Shown: positions 29,438-40,793 of the stretch, in pieces
Position numbering within the stretch: the first letter of the stretch is position 1
How the letters are laid out: each line of letters opens with the position of its first letter
Source of the DNA: Alkanindiges hydrocarboniclasticus
Lineage (GTDB): Bacteria; Pseudomonadota; Gammaproteobacteria; Pseudomonadales; Moraxellaceae
Length of the DNA stretch: 64,000 nt
Assembly: GCF_001982605.1 (NCBI RefSeq)
Contig: NZ_MLCN01000003.1
Location: 1 to 64,000, forward strand
Reading direction: 5' to 3'
Position numbers and translations under genes: made by a program
The notes under the pieces: generated by a model
Seen by the model: the letters and a program-made list of their open reading frames with translations, nothing else
What the model was told of the DNA's origin: nothing
Database searches by the model: none

Positions 29438-30622
29438 TTAAGCCGGATCAACCCGGGTAAATTTATTGAAAAAGGCAATCATTAACAGCATGGCCGCCAC
29501 AATGGCAAACATGATGGTCAAGCTGGTGGCATGCCCCAGAATGCCAATCAGTGCCGGGCCGGTCAGTGAACCCGTATAGGCTATGGTGGAAACACAGGAC
29601 AAAGCAGCGGCTCGCGGCATTAAGGACTGGCGGCCAACCCGAGAAAACATTACCGGTACAATGTTGGAACAGCCAAAGCCAACCAGCGCATAACCCAGCA
29701 GTACCACAAACCAGTGCGGTGCAGTCACCACCACCACTAGCCCTAGCGCAGCACAGGCAGCGCTATAGGACACAATATTTTTCTCGCCCAGTGATTTCAG
29801 CAGGTAACGCCCGGAAAAACGCCCCAGTGTCATGGCAATGGCAAAAAAGGTATATGCCAGACCAGCATAGGCCGTGCTCACCTGATATTTGGAAGTCAGG
29901 TAAATCCCGCTCCAGTCCATGGCAGCACCTTCGGACAAAAAGGCAATAAAGCACATCACGCCAATCATCAGAATGACCCGGTTAGGCAATTTCCAGCCGG
30001 TTTTTTTCTGCGCAACCGGTGTTTCTTCTTTTTCAATTTCTGCCAGACACGCAGGCACTGCCATTACACTAATGGCTAATAACAGAATACTAATGGCAAC
30101 TGCGCTCACCAATGGCGACACGCCAGCAGCCAGCAAACAGGTCATGGTCATCACGCCTGCCAACCCGCCAAGACTACACATGCCATGAAAACTGGACATT
30201 AGTGCACGCAAGCTGTTTTTTTCAACAATAACGGCTTGCAGGTTTAGTGCCACACCAAAACTACCTGCGGCCACTCCAAACAAAAACAGGGAAATGGCCA
30301 TCATGAGTGAGGTGCCCCAGATGGCCAGACCCGGTAGCACTGCCAGCAACAACAGCAAGGCAAAGCCAATGAGCACACGGCAACCCACCCGCTGTACCAA
30401 AGCACCGGTAGCAGGCATGGCCACCATGGAACCAATACCGGCACACAGCAACAGCAGGCCAAAGTCCGCATGGTTTAAATGCAGGCGTTGCTGGGCAAAA
30501 GGTACTAACGGCGCCCACGCCGCTGTGCCAAAGCCCAGAGCAAAGAAATTCAAGCGGGTTGAAACCCGTTGTGCGCTTAAGAGAGCGGTGCTGTCAACAC
30601 CAGCAGTTCTGAAAAGTAACAT
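29438..30622 (-). CDS. MFS transporter, YbjJ-like
   Basis: A 394-residue protein with about 12 hydrophobic helices, of the major facilitator superfamily. The N-terminal pattern (TRLNFFALGFGTAAWAPLVP, then LCAGIGSMVAMPATGALVQRVG) matches the Escherichia coli YbjJ group, whose substrate is unknown. The first cytoplasmic loop motif G-x3-D is replaced by GALVQRVGCRVLIG, as usual in this group. Transcribed alone, convergent with otsA. Substrate cannot be inferred. Confidence 0.78.
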   Translation of the reverse strand: MLLFRTAGVDSTALLSAQRVSTRLNFFALGFGTAAWAPLVPFAQQRLHLNHADFGLLLLCAGIGSMVAMPATGALVQRVGCRVLIGFALLLLLAVLPGLAIWGTSLMMAISLFLFGVAAGSFGVALNLQAVIVEKNSLRALMSSFHGMCSLGGLAGVMTMTCLLAAGVSPLVSAVAISILLLAISVMAVPACLAEIEKEETPVAQKKTGWKLPNRVILMIGVMCFIAFLSEGAAMDWSGIYLTSKYQVSTAYAGLAYTFFAIAMTLGRFSGRYLLKSLGEKNIVSYSAACAALGLVVVVTAPHWFVVLLGYALVGFGCSNIVPVMFSRVGRQSLMPRAAALSCVSTIAYTGSLTGPALIGILGHATSLTIMFAIVAAMLLMIAFFNKFTRVDPA

Positions 30623-30962
30623 AGTCGCGTGTCACCACCCTGAAAGAAGACCTATTGTCCAGCTAACCGGTAGTTCATCCACGCGCTTAGCCAATAGAAA
30701 AACCCCTGCTGATGGGTAGAAAAAATAGCCTTTTCCACAGTTCAGCAAGGGCTTCCTGATTGGCGAGATTATATCCAATTACAACTTTAATACATCTGGT
30801 TTTTACAATTTATCCAGCCATTTTTGTAACGATGAAAACCTTTGATACCAGTGTTTCTACCAGATTCATCCATAATCTTTCAAGCATGAATTTAATTGCT
30901 GAATTAACCCTCAATGTATTTATTTTGTAAATAAATATTGGCCAATAAAACCTTTTATACCA
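30623..30962. other. Non-coding stretch between ligA and the MFS gene
   Basis: About 340 bases, AT-rich near ligA, with short weak inverted repeats (TATTTATTT/AAATAAATA) and no GC-rich terminator after ligA. No gene or confident promoter seen. Confidence 0.4.
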
Positions 30963-33050
<2,088 letters not shown>

Positions 33051-33076
33051 TTAACGATTAAATGAACACTTGAGAC

Positions 33077-33104
33077 AGTATAACAATCCCTTTTCCCTTG
33101 TCAG
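33077..33104 (-). promoter_or_regulatory. Promoter of ligA
   Basis: CTGACA, a 16-base spacer and TATACT, preceded by TGT (extended -10), lie about 50 bases before the ligA start and downstream of a terminator. Confidence 0.72.
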
Positions 33105-33154
33105 GGAATGAGCAAAGCGCAAGGAGGTTTCGCAAGAGTTCCAACATGGAATGG

Positions 33155-33191
33155 TAAAACAAAAATGCCATCATTGCAGCGCAACAATGGC
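33155..33191 (-). terminator. Terminator after zipA
   Basis: On the minus strand GCCATTGTTGC pairs with GCAATGATGGC (two G-U pairs) over a 3-base loop, followed by ATTTTTGTTTT. It separates smc-zipA from ligA. Confidence 0.8.
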
Positions 33192-33247
33192 AAGGCTTCT
33201 CTATCAGGCTATACCCGCCTGGCTCAATCACAATGCAACCAGCCGGA

Positions 33248-34366
33248 TTAAGCGGGTGTGCGGTATTCCAGTACAAAATGACGATAATGTTCGCGCAACT
33301 GCGGGCTAAGCTGGTTCATGTGTTCATCATAAACCTGCCCGTGAATCTCACGCGCCAGTAGTGTAGAAATGCTCACCATGGTGTCATAGCCTGCAACGGC
33401 ATGCTTGCTGGGCAGGGCCAGAAAAAATGCCAAGCCTTCCACCTGTTCAGTGGGCAGGGTTTCCAGATCAAAACCGGATGGGCCTTCACTGGTATAACGC
33501 AGCACACTAAACATCAGCGGGCCAGTGCCATCAGAGTCGGCAAAACGGTGAAACAGTGACATTTCACCATAGCGCAAGCCAAACTGGCGTAACAATTGAA
33601 TGGTACGTTCACCGGATAGCGTGCGTGATGCGTTGGGCATTACATACAGCGCCACAATATGCTCGGCCTGTGCCAGTGCGCTTTCATCATCACGGCGCTC
33701 CTGATCCTCCAGATGGGCATCCAGCAGCGCACTTTCGCCCTGCCATTCCTCTACATCAGCCGTAGCAAGGGTGTCTGCCTGCTGAGCTGATCCTGTATTT
33801 TCGTCAAGGATTGTATCGTCAGCCGAGGTGGCAGCTTCCAGTTGAGCCAGTGCCTGATCAAAGGTATCTTCAACCGGGTCCTGATCAGGCTTGCTGCTTT
33901 CTGCCAGTGCCTGTACCTGGGATTGCGTCTGCTGGCTACTGATTGTTTCAGGCGCATTGTGGATAGCATCAGCATGGTCATCATTGAGCGCATCGGCCAG
34001 TGAATCAGTTGTACGGTCAGCCTTGATAGCCGGCGCTTCGGCCAGCAAGTCATCGTCAGGGCTTGCTGTATTGACCGCTGGCGGGCTTGCTGGCTGCGGT
34101 GCGGTGCTGCGCGTAGGGGAAACTGCCGGGGCAACCTGTGCAGCACTTTCCGGCTGCCTGATCTGGTCACGCACATGGCGCGGAACTACCGGGATACGTC
34201 CGCCATTATGGTCATTGTCTGGGTTGCTGTCATTTTCATCCAGCAGTAATTGTTCGCTTGCCGTTGTTGTATTTTCATTCGCCGCATTTTTTCTAAGCAT
34301 TAAATACAGGCCCAAAGCAATTGCCAAGGCAGCAATGACATAACCAACAATGGTTAAAAAATCCAT
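33248..34366 (-). CDS. zipA: Cell division protein ZipA
   Basis: ZipA anchors FtsZ to the inner membrane at the division site. An N-terminal membrane helix (FLTIVGYVIAALAIALGLYL) is followed by a long acidic, Pro/Ala/Gln-rich linker (about 30-235) and a C-terminal FtsZ-binding domain (about 236-372) that includes SLFHRF and FFLALPSK. The linker is typical in composition but not conserved. The gene starts 5 bases after smc, so the two are co-transcribed. Confidence 0.93.
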   Translation of the reverse strand: MDFLTIVGYVIAALAIALGLYLMLRKNAANENTTTASEQLLLDENDSNPDNDHNGGRIPVVPRHVRDQIRQPESAAQVAPAVSPTRSTAPQPASPPAVNTASPDDDLLAEAPAIKADRTTDSLADALNDDHADAIHNAPETISSQQTQSQVQALAESSKPDQDPVEDTFDQALAQLEAATSADDTILDENTGSAQQADTLATADVEEWQGESALLDAHLEDQERRDDESALAQAEHIVALYVMPNASRTLSGERTIQLLRQFGLRYGEMSLFHRFADSDGTGPLMFSVLRYTSEGPSGFDLETLPTEQVEGLAFFLALPSKHAVAGYDTMVSISTLLAREIHGQVYDEHMNQLSPQLREHYRHFVLEYRTPA

Positions 34367-34371
34367 GAGTC

Positions 34372-37300
34372 CTACTCCGAAGTTGCACTATATGTTGCAG
34401 CTTGCTCAATATTTACGGCCACCAGACGCGAAGCACCGGGTTCCGGCATGGTTACCCCCAACAAATCCGTTGCCATGGTCATAGCAAGTTTATTATGGGT
34501 AATGTAAATGAATTGAACCTGTTGTGATAGCTCTTTTACCAAATGACAAAACCGTTGCACGTTAGCATCGTCCAGTGGCGCATCCACCTCATCCAGCACA
34601 CAAAATGGGGCAGGATTTAACCTGAAAATAGCAAATACCAGTGCCAGTGCGGTCAGGGCTTTTTCCCCGCCGGACAACAGCGCCAGACTACTGTTGCGCT
34701 TGCCCGGTGGCCGCGCCATCAGTTTGACCCCGGATTGCCAGTCATCCTCAAGGCTTAAGGAAGCTTCACCGCCCCCAAACACCTTGGGGAACAGGATTTT
34801 CAGCTCGGCATTAACCTGATCAAAGGTGCTCATAAACAGGGTGCGGGTTTCCTGATCAATACTTTTCATGGCTTGTTCCAGTTGTTCCACGGCCTGTTGC
34901 AGGTCATGCATCTGGTGCGCCAGTTCCTCATGGCGCTGGGTCACATCCTGCAAGGCTTCAGGGGCTGCCAGATTCAAGTGGCCCAGCTTCTGGATCTGCT
35001 GCTGAACCTTTTCCAGTTGCTGTTGCCAGTTGGCCAGCTGGCTGATATCCACTTGTTCGGGTTTGGCCTGTTCTAACTTAATAATCTCAGGTTCAGCATT
35101 GTCTGATTCAGTCTGCGGCTTAGTCGGTGCTTGGGTTTGCAAGGCACTTAGTTGTTCCAGTGCCTGTTCCATTTTGTTTTTGCAGTCCTGCCAATGCAGC
35201 CGGGTTTGCTCAAGGCTGTCGCGCAACTGGTCTTCCCCGCTCTGGCCTTGCTGACGCAACTGGCTCAGGCGTTGCTGTTCCTGCTGGCGACATTCCAGTT
35301 GCTGCTGCCAGCGACTCCAGCTGGTATGGGCCTGTGCTGCTTTTTGCTGGGATTCTTCCAGTTGCTTGAGCTGGGCCGGATATAACTCCTGTGCCTGTAG
35401 GGTAGCTTGTTCCAGTTGTGCCAGTTGTGTATGAATTTGCTGTTGCTGCGGTTCGGCGCGCTGCAAGGACTGTTCGGCTGCCTGCCACTGTACCGTTAAG
35501 CTATGCTGGCTGGCCTGCAATTGCTGGTGTTGCTGCTGAATGAGCTGATGGGCAATGCGGGCGTCCTGTAATACCTGTTGCAGCTGGTTGCGGCTGTCCT
35601 GCTGGGCTTGCAGGCGCGGGTTTAGCTGGTTGAATCGCAAGTTCAGGCCAGCCAGTTCCATTTGCCAGTCGGTCACCTGTTCCTGATCATCCTGCTGGCT
35701 ATGCTGCAATTCTTCCAGTTGGCGCAACAGTTGGTTCATTTGTTGCTGTTCGGCCTGCACGCTGCTTTCCAGCCGGGCACGTTGTAGTTCGAGCTGGCGC
35801 TGTTGCTGGTTGGTCTGTGCCAGCTTTTGCTCAATCGGTTTTAGACTATCCTGCTGCAAGGTTACTTGTTGTTGAAGTTCCTGCTGCTGGCACTCCAGTG
35901 GCTCAATGTGCTGCTGCAACTGGTGCAAGATTTGCTGAAGTTCCTGCTGGCGCAGTTGCTGCTGCAATATGCCTTGCTGGCGCGCGGCCTGTTCATCAAT
36001 ATTCAGGTTGATTTGCCAGTTTTGGCCCAGCCAGAAGCCATCCATACTCAGCAGGCTTTGATGGCTCTGGAGCTGCGGTTGGAGATGCAGGGCTATCGCA
36101 TAATCCGCCACAATACCAACGGCATGCCAGCAGCTTAAACACGGCGTGACCCAGTGTGCCAATGGAATGACCTGTTCATGCTGTAGGCAATGCGGTGCTG
36201 ATGGGTCTTCCAGCGGGTCTGCATCCGCCAGATAAACTCGCGCTACGGTAGAGGTGTTAGCAAAACTGTCCTGCAAATTGGCATTCAGCCAGTCACCCAG
36301 AAATTTTTCAATCAATGGCAAATGCGGCTGGGCCTGTGGCTGAAGCTGTAATTGCTGCAATAGTTGTAGAGTAGCGGCTGGGCCAGACTTTTCAGGCTGT
36401 TTTTTTCCAGTTCTGGCCTTGTTTTCATGTTTAGACTGCCCGGCTTTATTGGCCTGTAGCTTTTGAATGGCTTGCAACTCGGTATCATGCTGCTGGTATT
36501 CAGCCTGCTGCTGCTGAAGCGCCTGCCGGATTTTTTCCAGTTGTTGCTGTTGCTCACTTAGTGTGGCCTGTGCCTGCTGTTGTTGCTGTTCCAACCGGGT
36601 TTTTTCCAGCTGGTTATCTTGCAGCTCAATCAGGAGGTCGTCCAGTTCAATCTGTTGCACACTGTTTTTCAGCCGCTCCAGTTGGGCGCTGGCCTGCTGG
36701 ATTTGCTGCTCCAGCCTTAACTGTGCCCGTGCCGTACTGTCAATTTGCTGCTGCAGGCGCTGCTGTTGCTGGCTAAATTGCTGCGCCTGCTGCTGGCTGT
36801 CTTGCCAGTCGGCCTCAACTTGCTGATATTGCTGTTCTATCTGCCGCAAATGTGCCAGTTTGTGTTGAAGCTGTTCATCAATCCCCGCCAGTTGTTGCTG
36901 ACCTGATTGCCGTTGCTGCGCCAGTGTAGCGAGTCGTTCCTGATCCTGTGCAATCTGACTGGTCAGGGTTTTTAGGCTGTCCTGCCATTGGCGGATTTGC
37001 GTATCGCGTTGTGCCTGATCCTGCTGGTATTGCTGCACCCGTGCTTCAAGCTGGCTCACTTCACGCTCGGCCTGCTGCCATGCCTGCTGAATTGGTTCAG
37101 CCCGCGCCAGTAATTCGGAGAGTTGCTGGCTACCGCTTTCCCAGTCCGCTTCAGCCTGATTACGGTGGCTACGCAGCTCGCGGTATTGCTCACCCATCTG
37201 AGTGAGCTGCTCAGTATAATGCTGCTGGTTTTGCTCGGCCTGACGGTAATGCGCCGACCATACTTTAACTTTCAGGGCCAGTTGCTGCTGTTCCAGCTCA

Positions 37301-37956
37301 TGGTACTTGATAGCCGCCTGACTTTGCCGCTTGAGGCTGCGCATCTGGCTTTGTAGCTCATCATTGATATCTTCCAGTCGGCTCAGGTTCTGGCGGGTAT
37401 GCTCGAGATGTTGCAGGGTTTCGCGGCGGCGGGCCTGATAGCGTGATACACCGGCGGCTTCCTCAATAAAAACCCGCAGCTCGAACGGCTTGGCATCCAC
37501 CAGCCGGTTAATCATGCCCTGTTCAATAATGGCATAGGAGCGCGGGCCAAGGCCGGTACCCAGAAAAATATCGGTAATATCGCGGCGGCGGCAGCGGGTA
37601 CCATTTAAAAAATAATCCGAGCGGCCATCGCGGTTAACCTGTCGACGTACCGACAACTCGCTATAGGCATTGTATTCACCGCCCAGCTTGCCCAGTGTGT
37701 TTTCAAAACGTAGCTCCACACTGGCTTGCCCCACGGGTTTGCGCTGTGCAGTTCCGGCAAAAATCACATCAGTCATGGCGCCACCACGCAACTGCCGCGC
37801 AGAAGACTCGCCCATCACCCAGCGAATGGCATCAATTACATTGGACTTGCCACAGCCATTGGGGCCAACCACTGCCGTCCGGTTATCCGGAAACACCAGC
37901 GTGGTACTGTCCACAAATGACTTGAAACCCGCCAGTTTTAAACTAATTAACCGCAT
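34372..37956 (-). CDS. smc: Chromosome segregation ATPase Smc
   Basis: Smc forms a ring-like dimer that, with ScpA and ScpB, organises and separates chromosomes. Walker A is at residues 31-38 (GPNGCGKS), the family signature LLSGGEKALTALALVFAIF and Walker B FCVLDEVDAPLDD near the C-terminus; between are two coiled coils and a hinge. Total 1194 residues is usual. The coiled coils are remarkably rich in Gln, with runs such as QQQQQAQATLSEQQQQ. This makes the opposite strand look like open frames, which are shadows. Confidence 0.96.
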   Translation of the reverse strand: MRLISLKLAGFKSFVDSTTLVFPDNRTAVVGPNGCGKSNVIDAIRWVMGESSARQLRGGAMTDVIFAGTAQRKPVGQASVELRFENTLGKLGGEYNAYSELSVRRQVNRDGRSDYFLNGTRCRRRDITDIFLGTGLGPRSYAIIEQGMINRLVDAKPFELRVFIEEAAGVSRYQARRRETLQHLEHTRQNLSRLEDINDELQSQMRSLKRQSQAAIKYHELEQQQLALKVKVWSAHYRQAEQNQQHYTEQLTQMGEQYRELRSHRNQAEADWESGSQQLSELLARAEPIQQAWQQAEREVSQLEARVQQYQQDQAQRDTQIRQWQDSLKTLTSQIAQDQERLATLAQQRQSGQQQLAGIDEQLQHKLAHLRQIEQQYQQVEADWQDSQQQAQQFSQQQQRLQQQIDSTARAQLRLEQQIQQASAQLERLKNSVQQIELDDLLIELQDNQLEKTRLEQQQQQAQATLSEQQQQLEKIRQALQQQQAEYQQHDTELQAIQKLQANKAGQSKHENKARTGKKQPEKSGPAATLQLLQQLQLQPQAQPHLPLIEKFLGDWLNANLQDSFANTSTVARVYLADADPLEDPSAPHCLQHEQVIPLAHWVTPCLSCWHAVGIVADYAIALHLQPQLQSHQSLLSMDGFWLGQNWQINLNIDEQAARQQGILQQQLRQQELQQILHQLQQHIEPLECQQQELQQQVTLQQDSLKPIEQKLAQTNQQQRQLELQRARLESSVQAEQQQMNQLLRQLEELQHSQQDDQEQVTDWQMELAGLNLRFNQLNPRLQAQQDSRNQLQQVLQDARIAHQLIQQQHQQLQASQHSLTVQWQAAEQSLQRAEPQQQQIHTQLAQLEQATLQAQELYPAQLKQLEESQQKAAQAHTSWSRWQQQLECRQQEQQRLSQLRQQGQSGEDQLRDSLEQTRLHWQDCKNKMEQALEQLSALQTQAPTKPQTESDNAEPEIIKLEQAKPEQVDISQLANWQQQLEKVQQQIQKLGHLNLAAPEALQDVTQRHEELAHQMHDLQQAVEQLEQAMKSIDQETRTLFMSTFDQVNAELKILFPKVFGGGEASLSLEDDWQSGVKLMARPPGKRNSSLALLSGGEKALTALALVFAIFRLNPAPFCVLDEVDAPLDDANVQRFCHLVKELSQQVQFIYITHNKLAMTMATDLLGVTMPEPGASRLVAVNIEQAATYSATSE

Positions 37957-38068
37957 ATCTTAAAATCGCATCACTGTATTTACCGCGTCTTTGTACTTGC
38001 TGCTTGCCGGATTATGGGCTGTGTAGCCCACCTAGCCTGCCGAGATATAGCTGATGCTGACTATCCGC

Positions 38069-38764
38069 TTAGCGCCGTGAACGCTGTGCCCATGCCAGCT
38101 CAATTTGTTTCATGCGGGCCAGTGAATCCAGCACCAGATTGCGCAGGTGACGGCAAAAATCTTCCATAAACAGCGCAGCCTGCTCGCCCTTGCGAATCAG
38201 GATGGCATCAATGACTGGACGGAACAGCACAAAGGCTTCCTGTAGCTCCCGCCGAGAGGTATTCAAGGTTAAAAAATAACTGCGGCGCAATGACGGCAAC
38301 AGGTTGGCAAAAATATCGGTCAGGTACGGATTGGCTACAATCCCGTTGCAGGTTTGCAGGAACAAAAACACATGATCATAAAATTTTTCAATATCACCCA
38401 GCCGTACCTGTTCATCCAGCTGCTGCATGAGCTCATTCATTTGTTCGCTGTCATGCTGGCGCCAGCGTTCACTGGTTCGTTGCACCAGTGAACCCAGTAT
38501 CATCATGCTGGTATCAAACAGGTTTTGAACCTGCTGCGCCGACATTTCCGACACCACTGCCCCGCGCCGCGGATAAATTTCAATCAGGTAAGTACGCTGC
38601 AAAATCAGCAGCGCCTCACGCACCGAGCCACGGCTGACATCCAGCTCTTTGGCAATGCGTAACTCCTGAATGCGCTCCCCTTCAACCAGCTCACCGGTAA
38701 TAATCTGTTCACTAATGTGCTTTGCAATTTGCTCAGATAAACTGATCGACGCCTGAAATGCCAT
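38069..38764 (-). CDS. GntR-family regulator with FCD domain
   Basis: A 231-residue regulator: an N-terminal winged helix-turn-helix (residues about 12-75, with GELVEGERIQELRIAKELDV and SRGSVREALLIL) and a C-terminal helical ligand domain of the FadR/VanR (FCD) type. FCD proteins usually sense organic acids and repress metabolic genes. No metabolic target lies beside it: its neighbours are smc and birA. A palindrome overlaps its own predicted promoter, so autoregulation is possible. The ligand is unknown. Confidence 0.82.
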   Translation of the reverse strand: MAFQASISLSEQIAKHISEQIITGELVEGERIQELRIAKELDVSRGSVREALLILQRTYLIEIYPRRGAVVSEMSAQQVQNLFDTSMMILGSLVQRTSERWRQHDSEQMNELMQQLDEQVRLGDIEKFYDHVFLFLQTCNGIVANPYLTDIFANLLPSLRRSYFLTLNTSRRELQEAFVLFRPVIDAILIRKGEQAALFMEDFCRHLRNLVLDSLARMKQIELAWAQRSRR

Positions 38765-38836
38765 TGTGATACCTGTTATGTTGTTATCAATTAAAAAATG
38801 CTCAGGTTGCAGCCCTTACAGCTACATGTTTATATA

Positions 38837-38860
38837 ACAGAGTTTACACGTGTACTCTGT
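38837..38860. promoter_or_regulatory. Palindrome in the promoter region of the GntR gene
   Basis: ACAGAGT and ACTCTGT flank TTACACGTGT; inside is the perfect palindrome TACACGTGTA (38845-38854). It overlaps a possible weak promoter (GTGACA, 18 bases, TGTTAT) on the minus strand. It is a candidate operator for the GntR regulator itself. Confidence 0.4.
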
Positions 38861-39009
38861 CACATTGTCGGACATTTTTACATTATTTTAGCCAAATAGG
38901 CAGGCTTAACAACCTAAAAACGCTGTATTTTTGAACCAAAGCCATGACTTGACAGTAACGCCAGTGTGATCCAACCTATAAGTCATGCGTTAACAAGGCG
39001 TTTTAATCC

Positions 39010-39036
39010 GTCATTTTAATCCAGCGTTAAAATGAC
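39010..39036 (+). promoter_or_regulatory. Inverted repeat before birA
   Basis: GTCATTTTAA and TTAAAATGAC are perfect 10-base arms around TCCAGCG, about 50 bases before the birA start. No U-run follows, so it is more likely an operator or a leader hairpin than a terminator. The 321-base gap from 38765 to 39085 holds nothing else beyond the palindrome at 38837 and a TTGACA at 38948. Confidence 0.45.
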
Positions 39037-39085
39037 ACCTGCGCTTTGTAGCCAGTGCGTTTGATAAGCCTAATGAGTAATCATC

Positions 39086-39880
39086 ATGAGTATACCTGCT
39101 GACCCACTTGTGCCGTCTGATCAACAGGACCCGCGCGGCAACACCCTGCGCTATGGCCTTAAGCTGCATGGGGTAACCGGACTAGACCCTATTGTATGGC
39201 TGCCGTCCACCAGCTCTACCAATGATGTGGCCAAGGCTATAAATAGCCATGCCCTCACTAGTGCTTTAGTCATCAGCAACCAGCAGCAGGCCGGACGTGG
39301 ACAGGCCGGACGTACTTGGCAATCACCCAAGGGCAACCTGTATTTGTCACTGCGCTGGACGCTCCAGCACCCGGTGAGTGGCCGTCTGGCGCTGGAAGTG
39401 GCACTGGCACTGGTCAATATGCCTATTCTGGCACACCATGCGGGCCTGCAAATCAAATGGCCGAATGACCTGTACTTTAATGGGGCCAAATGGGGCGGCA
39501 TCTTAATTGAACCGCTGCATGACAATCAGGTGGTCATTGGCGTGGGGCTGAACCTGCAATCCATGCAGGCACAGGTAAGTGACCAGCAGGTAACCGACCT
39601 GCAAGCCATTACCGGCCAGGCGCTGGATGTGACCGAACTGGCGGTGCAAACCACACTGGCGCTGATTCACGCCTGCCAGCAGTTTGACCACGGTAGTCTG
39701 GAGCTGCCGACCCGCTTTGCTGCCTTTGATGCGCTACTGCAACAGCAGGTGGTGGTACATAGCCCAGCGCAAACCGATGTACAAGGCACAATTATCGGCA
39801 TTCAGCCGGATGGTGCGCTGCTGCTAAATACCTTAAATGGTACAAAAGTCATTTATAGTGGGCAAGTTCGGGCCGTATAA
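39086..39880 (+). CDS. birA: Biotin-protein ligase
   Basis: BirA makes biotinyl-AMP and attaches biotin to the acetyl-CoA carboxylase carrier protein. This 264-residue protein has the ligase core: STSSTND, the nucleotide loop GRGQAGRTW (residues 70-78, usually GRGRxGR), KWPND (124-128), and Lys135 in KWGGILIE, then the small SH3-like C-terminal domain. It lacks the N-terminal DNA-binding domain of Escherichia coli BirA, so it should not repress biotin genes. coaX follows 66 bases later in the same direction. Confidence 0.93.
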   Translation: MSIPADPLVPSDQQDPRGNTLRYGLKLHGVTGLDPIVWLPSTSSTNDVAKAINSHALTSALVISNQQQAGRGQAGRTWQSPKGNLYLSLRWTLQHPVSGRLALEVALALVNMPILAHHAGLQIKWPNDLYFNGAKWGGILIEPLHDNQVVIGVGLNLQSMQAQVSDQQVTDLQAITGQALDVTELAVQTTLALIHACQQFDHGSLELPTRFAAFDALLQQQVVVHSPAQTDVQGTIIGIQPDGALLLNTLNGTKVIYSGQVRAV

Positions 39881-39946
39881 GCCGCTGAAATGATTAAACT
39901 CTGCCCGACTCACTGTTATCCCTTGATGAAAAAGGAAATGGATTTA

Positions 39947-40708
39947 ATGCGTCAGCTCTGGCTTGATATTGGTAACACGCGGCTTAAATACTGGCTGACC
40001 TCACAAGGGGAAATGCAGGCCAATGGTGCCGAGCTGCACCTGCAATCCCCGGCAGACCTGCTGCTGGGGCTGGTGGATCGCTTTGCCCAGTTTAGCCCGC
40101 ATGAAATTGGTATTTCCTCGGTGCTGGATGACAGCTCAAACCAGCGCGTGCAACAGATTTTGTCACGCCTGAACATTCCGGTACGGTTTGCCAGTGTGCA
40201 GGCGCAGCATCAGGGCCTGATCACGGGCTATGACAACCCAAAACAACTGGGGATTGACCGCTGGCTACAGGTGCTGGCGCTCGCTGGACAACCGCAATCC
40301 GGGCAACAGCCCAGTAAACAGAACCAATACTGTATTGTCGGCTGCGGCACAGCACTCACCATTGATTTGCTGGACGATAACCAGCACTTAGGCGGCTATA
40401 TTCTGCCCAGCCTGTATTTGCAGCGCGATTCGCTCACCCAAGGCACCAAGGGCATCAAAATTCCCGAGCAAGCCTTTAGTGACCTGTATCCGGGCCGCAA
40501 TACCAGTGACGCGGTACATCATGGCATTCTGCTGGGCTTGCTGGGCGCGATTGAAAAAATTATGGCACATAACCCCACGCGCAAGATTGTACTGACTGGT
40601 GGTGATGCAAGCGTATTTGCCAGCTTTTTACAACAAAAAACCGAGCTGATTTTAGAACCGGATTTGCTATTAAAAGGCTTAATGCGTTTTTTTGCGACAC
40701 CTGAATAA
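39947..40708 (+). CDS. coaX: Type III pantothenate kinase
   Basis: CoaX phosphorylates pantothenate, the first step of CoA synthesis. The ASKHA fold is visible: phosphate-1 motif [10 protein letters not shown] at the N-terminus, [16 protein letters not shown] and LTGGDAS near the end. Start [10 protein letters not shown] (39947) is chosen; AAGGA is 10 bases before it, and the extra upstream codons are not family-like. It is 253 residues. birA and coaX are often adjacent. Confidence 0.93.
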   Translation: MRQLWLDIGNTRLKYWLTSQGEMQANGAELHLQSPADLLLGLVDRFAQFSPHEIGISSVLDDSSNQRVQQILSRLNIPVRFASVQAQHQGLITGYDNPKQLGIDRWLQVLALAGQPQSGQQPSKQNQYCIVGCGTALTIDLLDDNQHLGGYILPSLYLQRDSLTQGTKGIKIPEQAFSDLYPGRNTSDAVHHGILLGLLGAIEKIMAHNPTRKIVLTGGDASVFASFLQQKTELILEPDLLLKGLMRFFATPE

Positions 40709-40793
40709 CAGCAGATTGATCACTGTTTAAACCTATTGGCCGCATCTTTTAAAATCACACAAACTGATCCAGACAATTTTAAAACTACTCTAG

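Noticed and set aside
34873-36826. Several long frames on the plus strand opposite smc
   Set aside because: They are reverse-strand reads of the Gln/Glu/Leu-rich Smc coiled coils, with no ribosome-binding sites and low-complexity Leu/Ala content.
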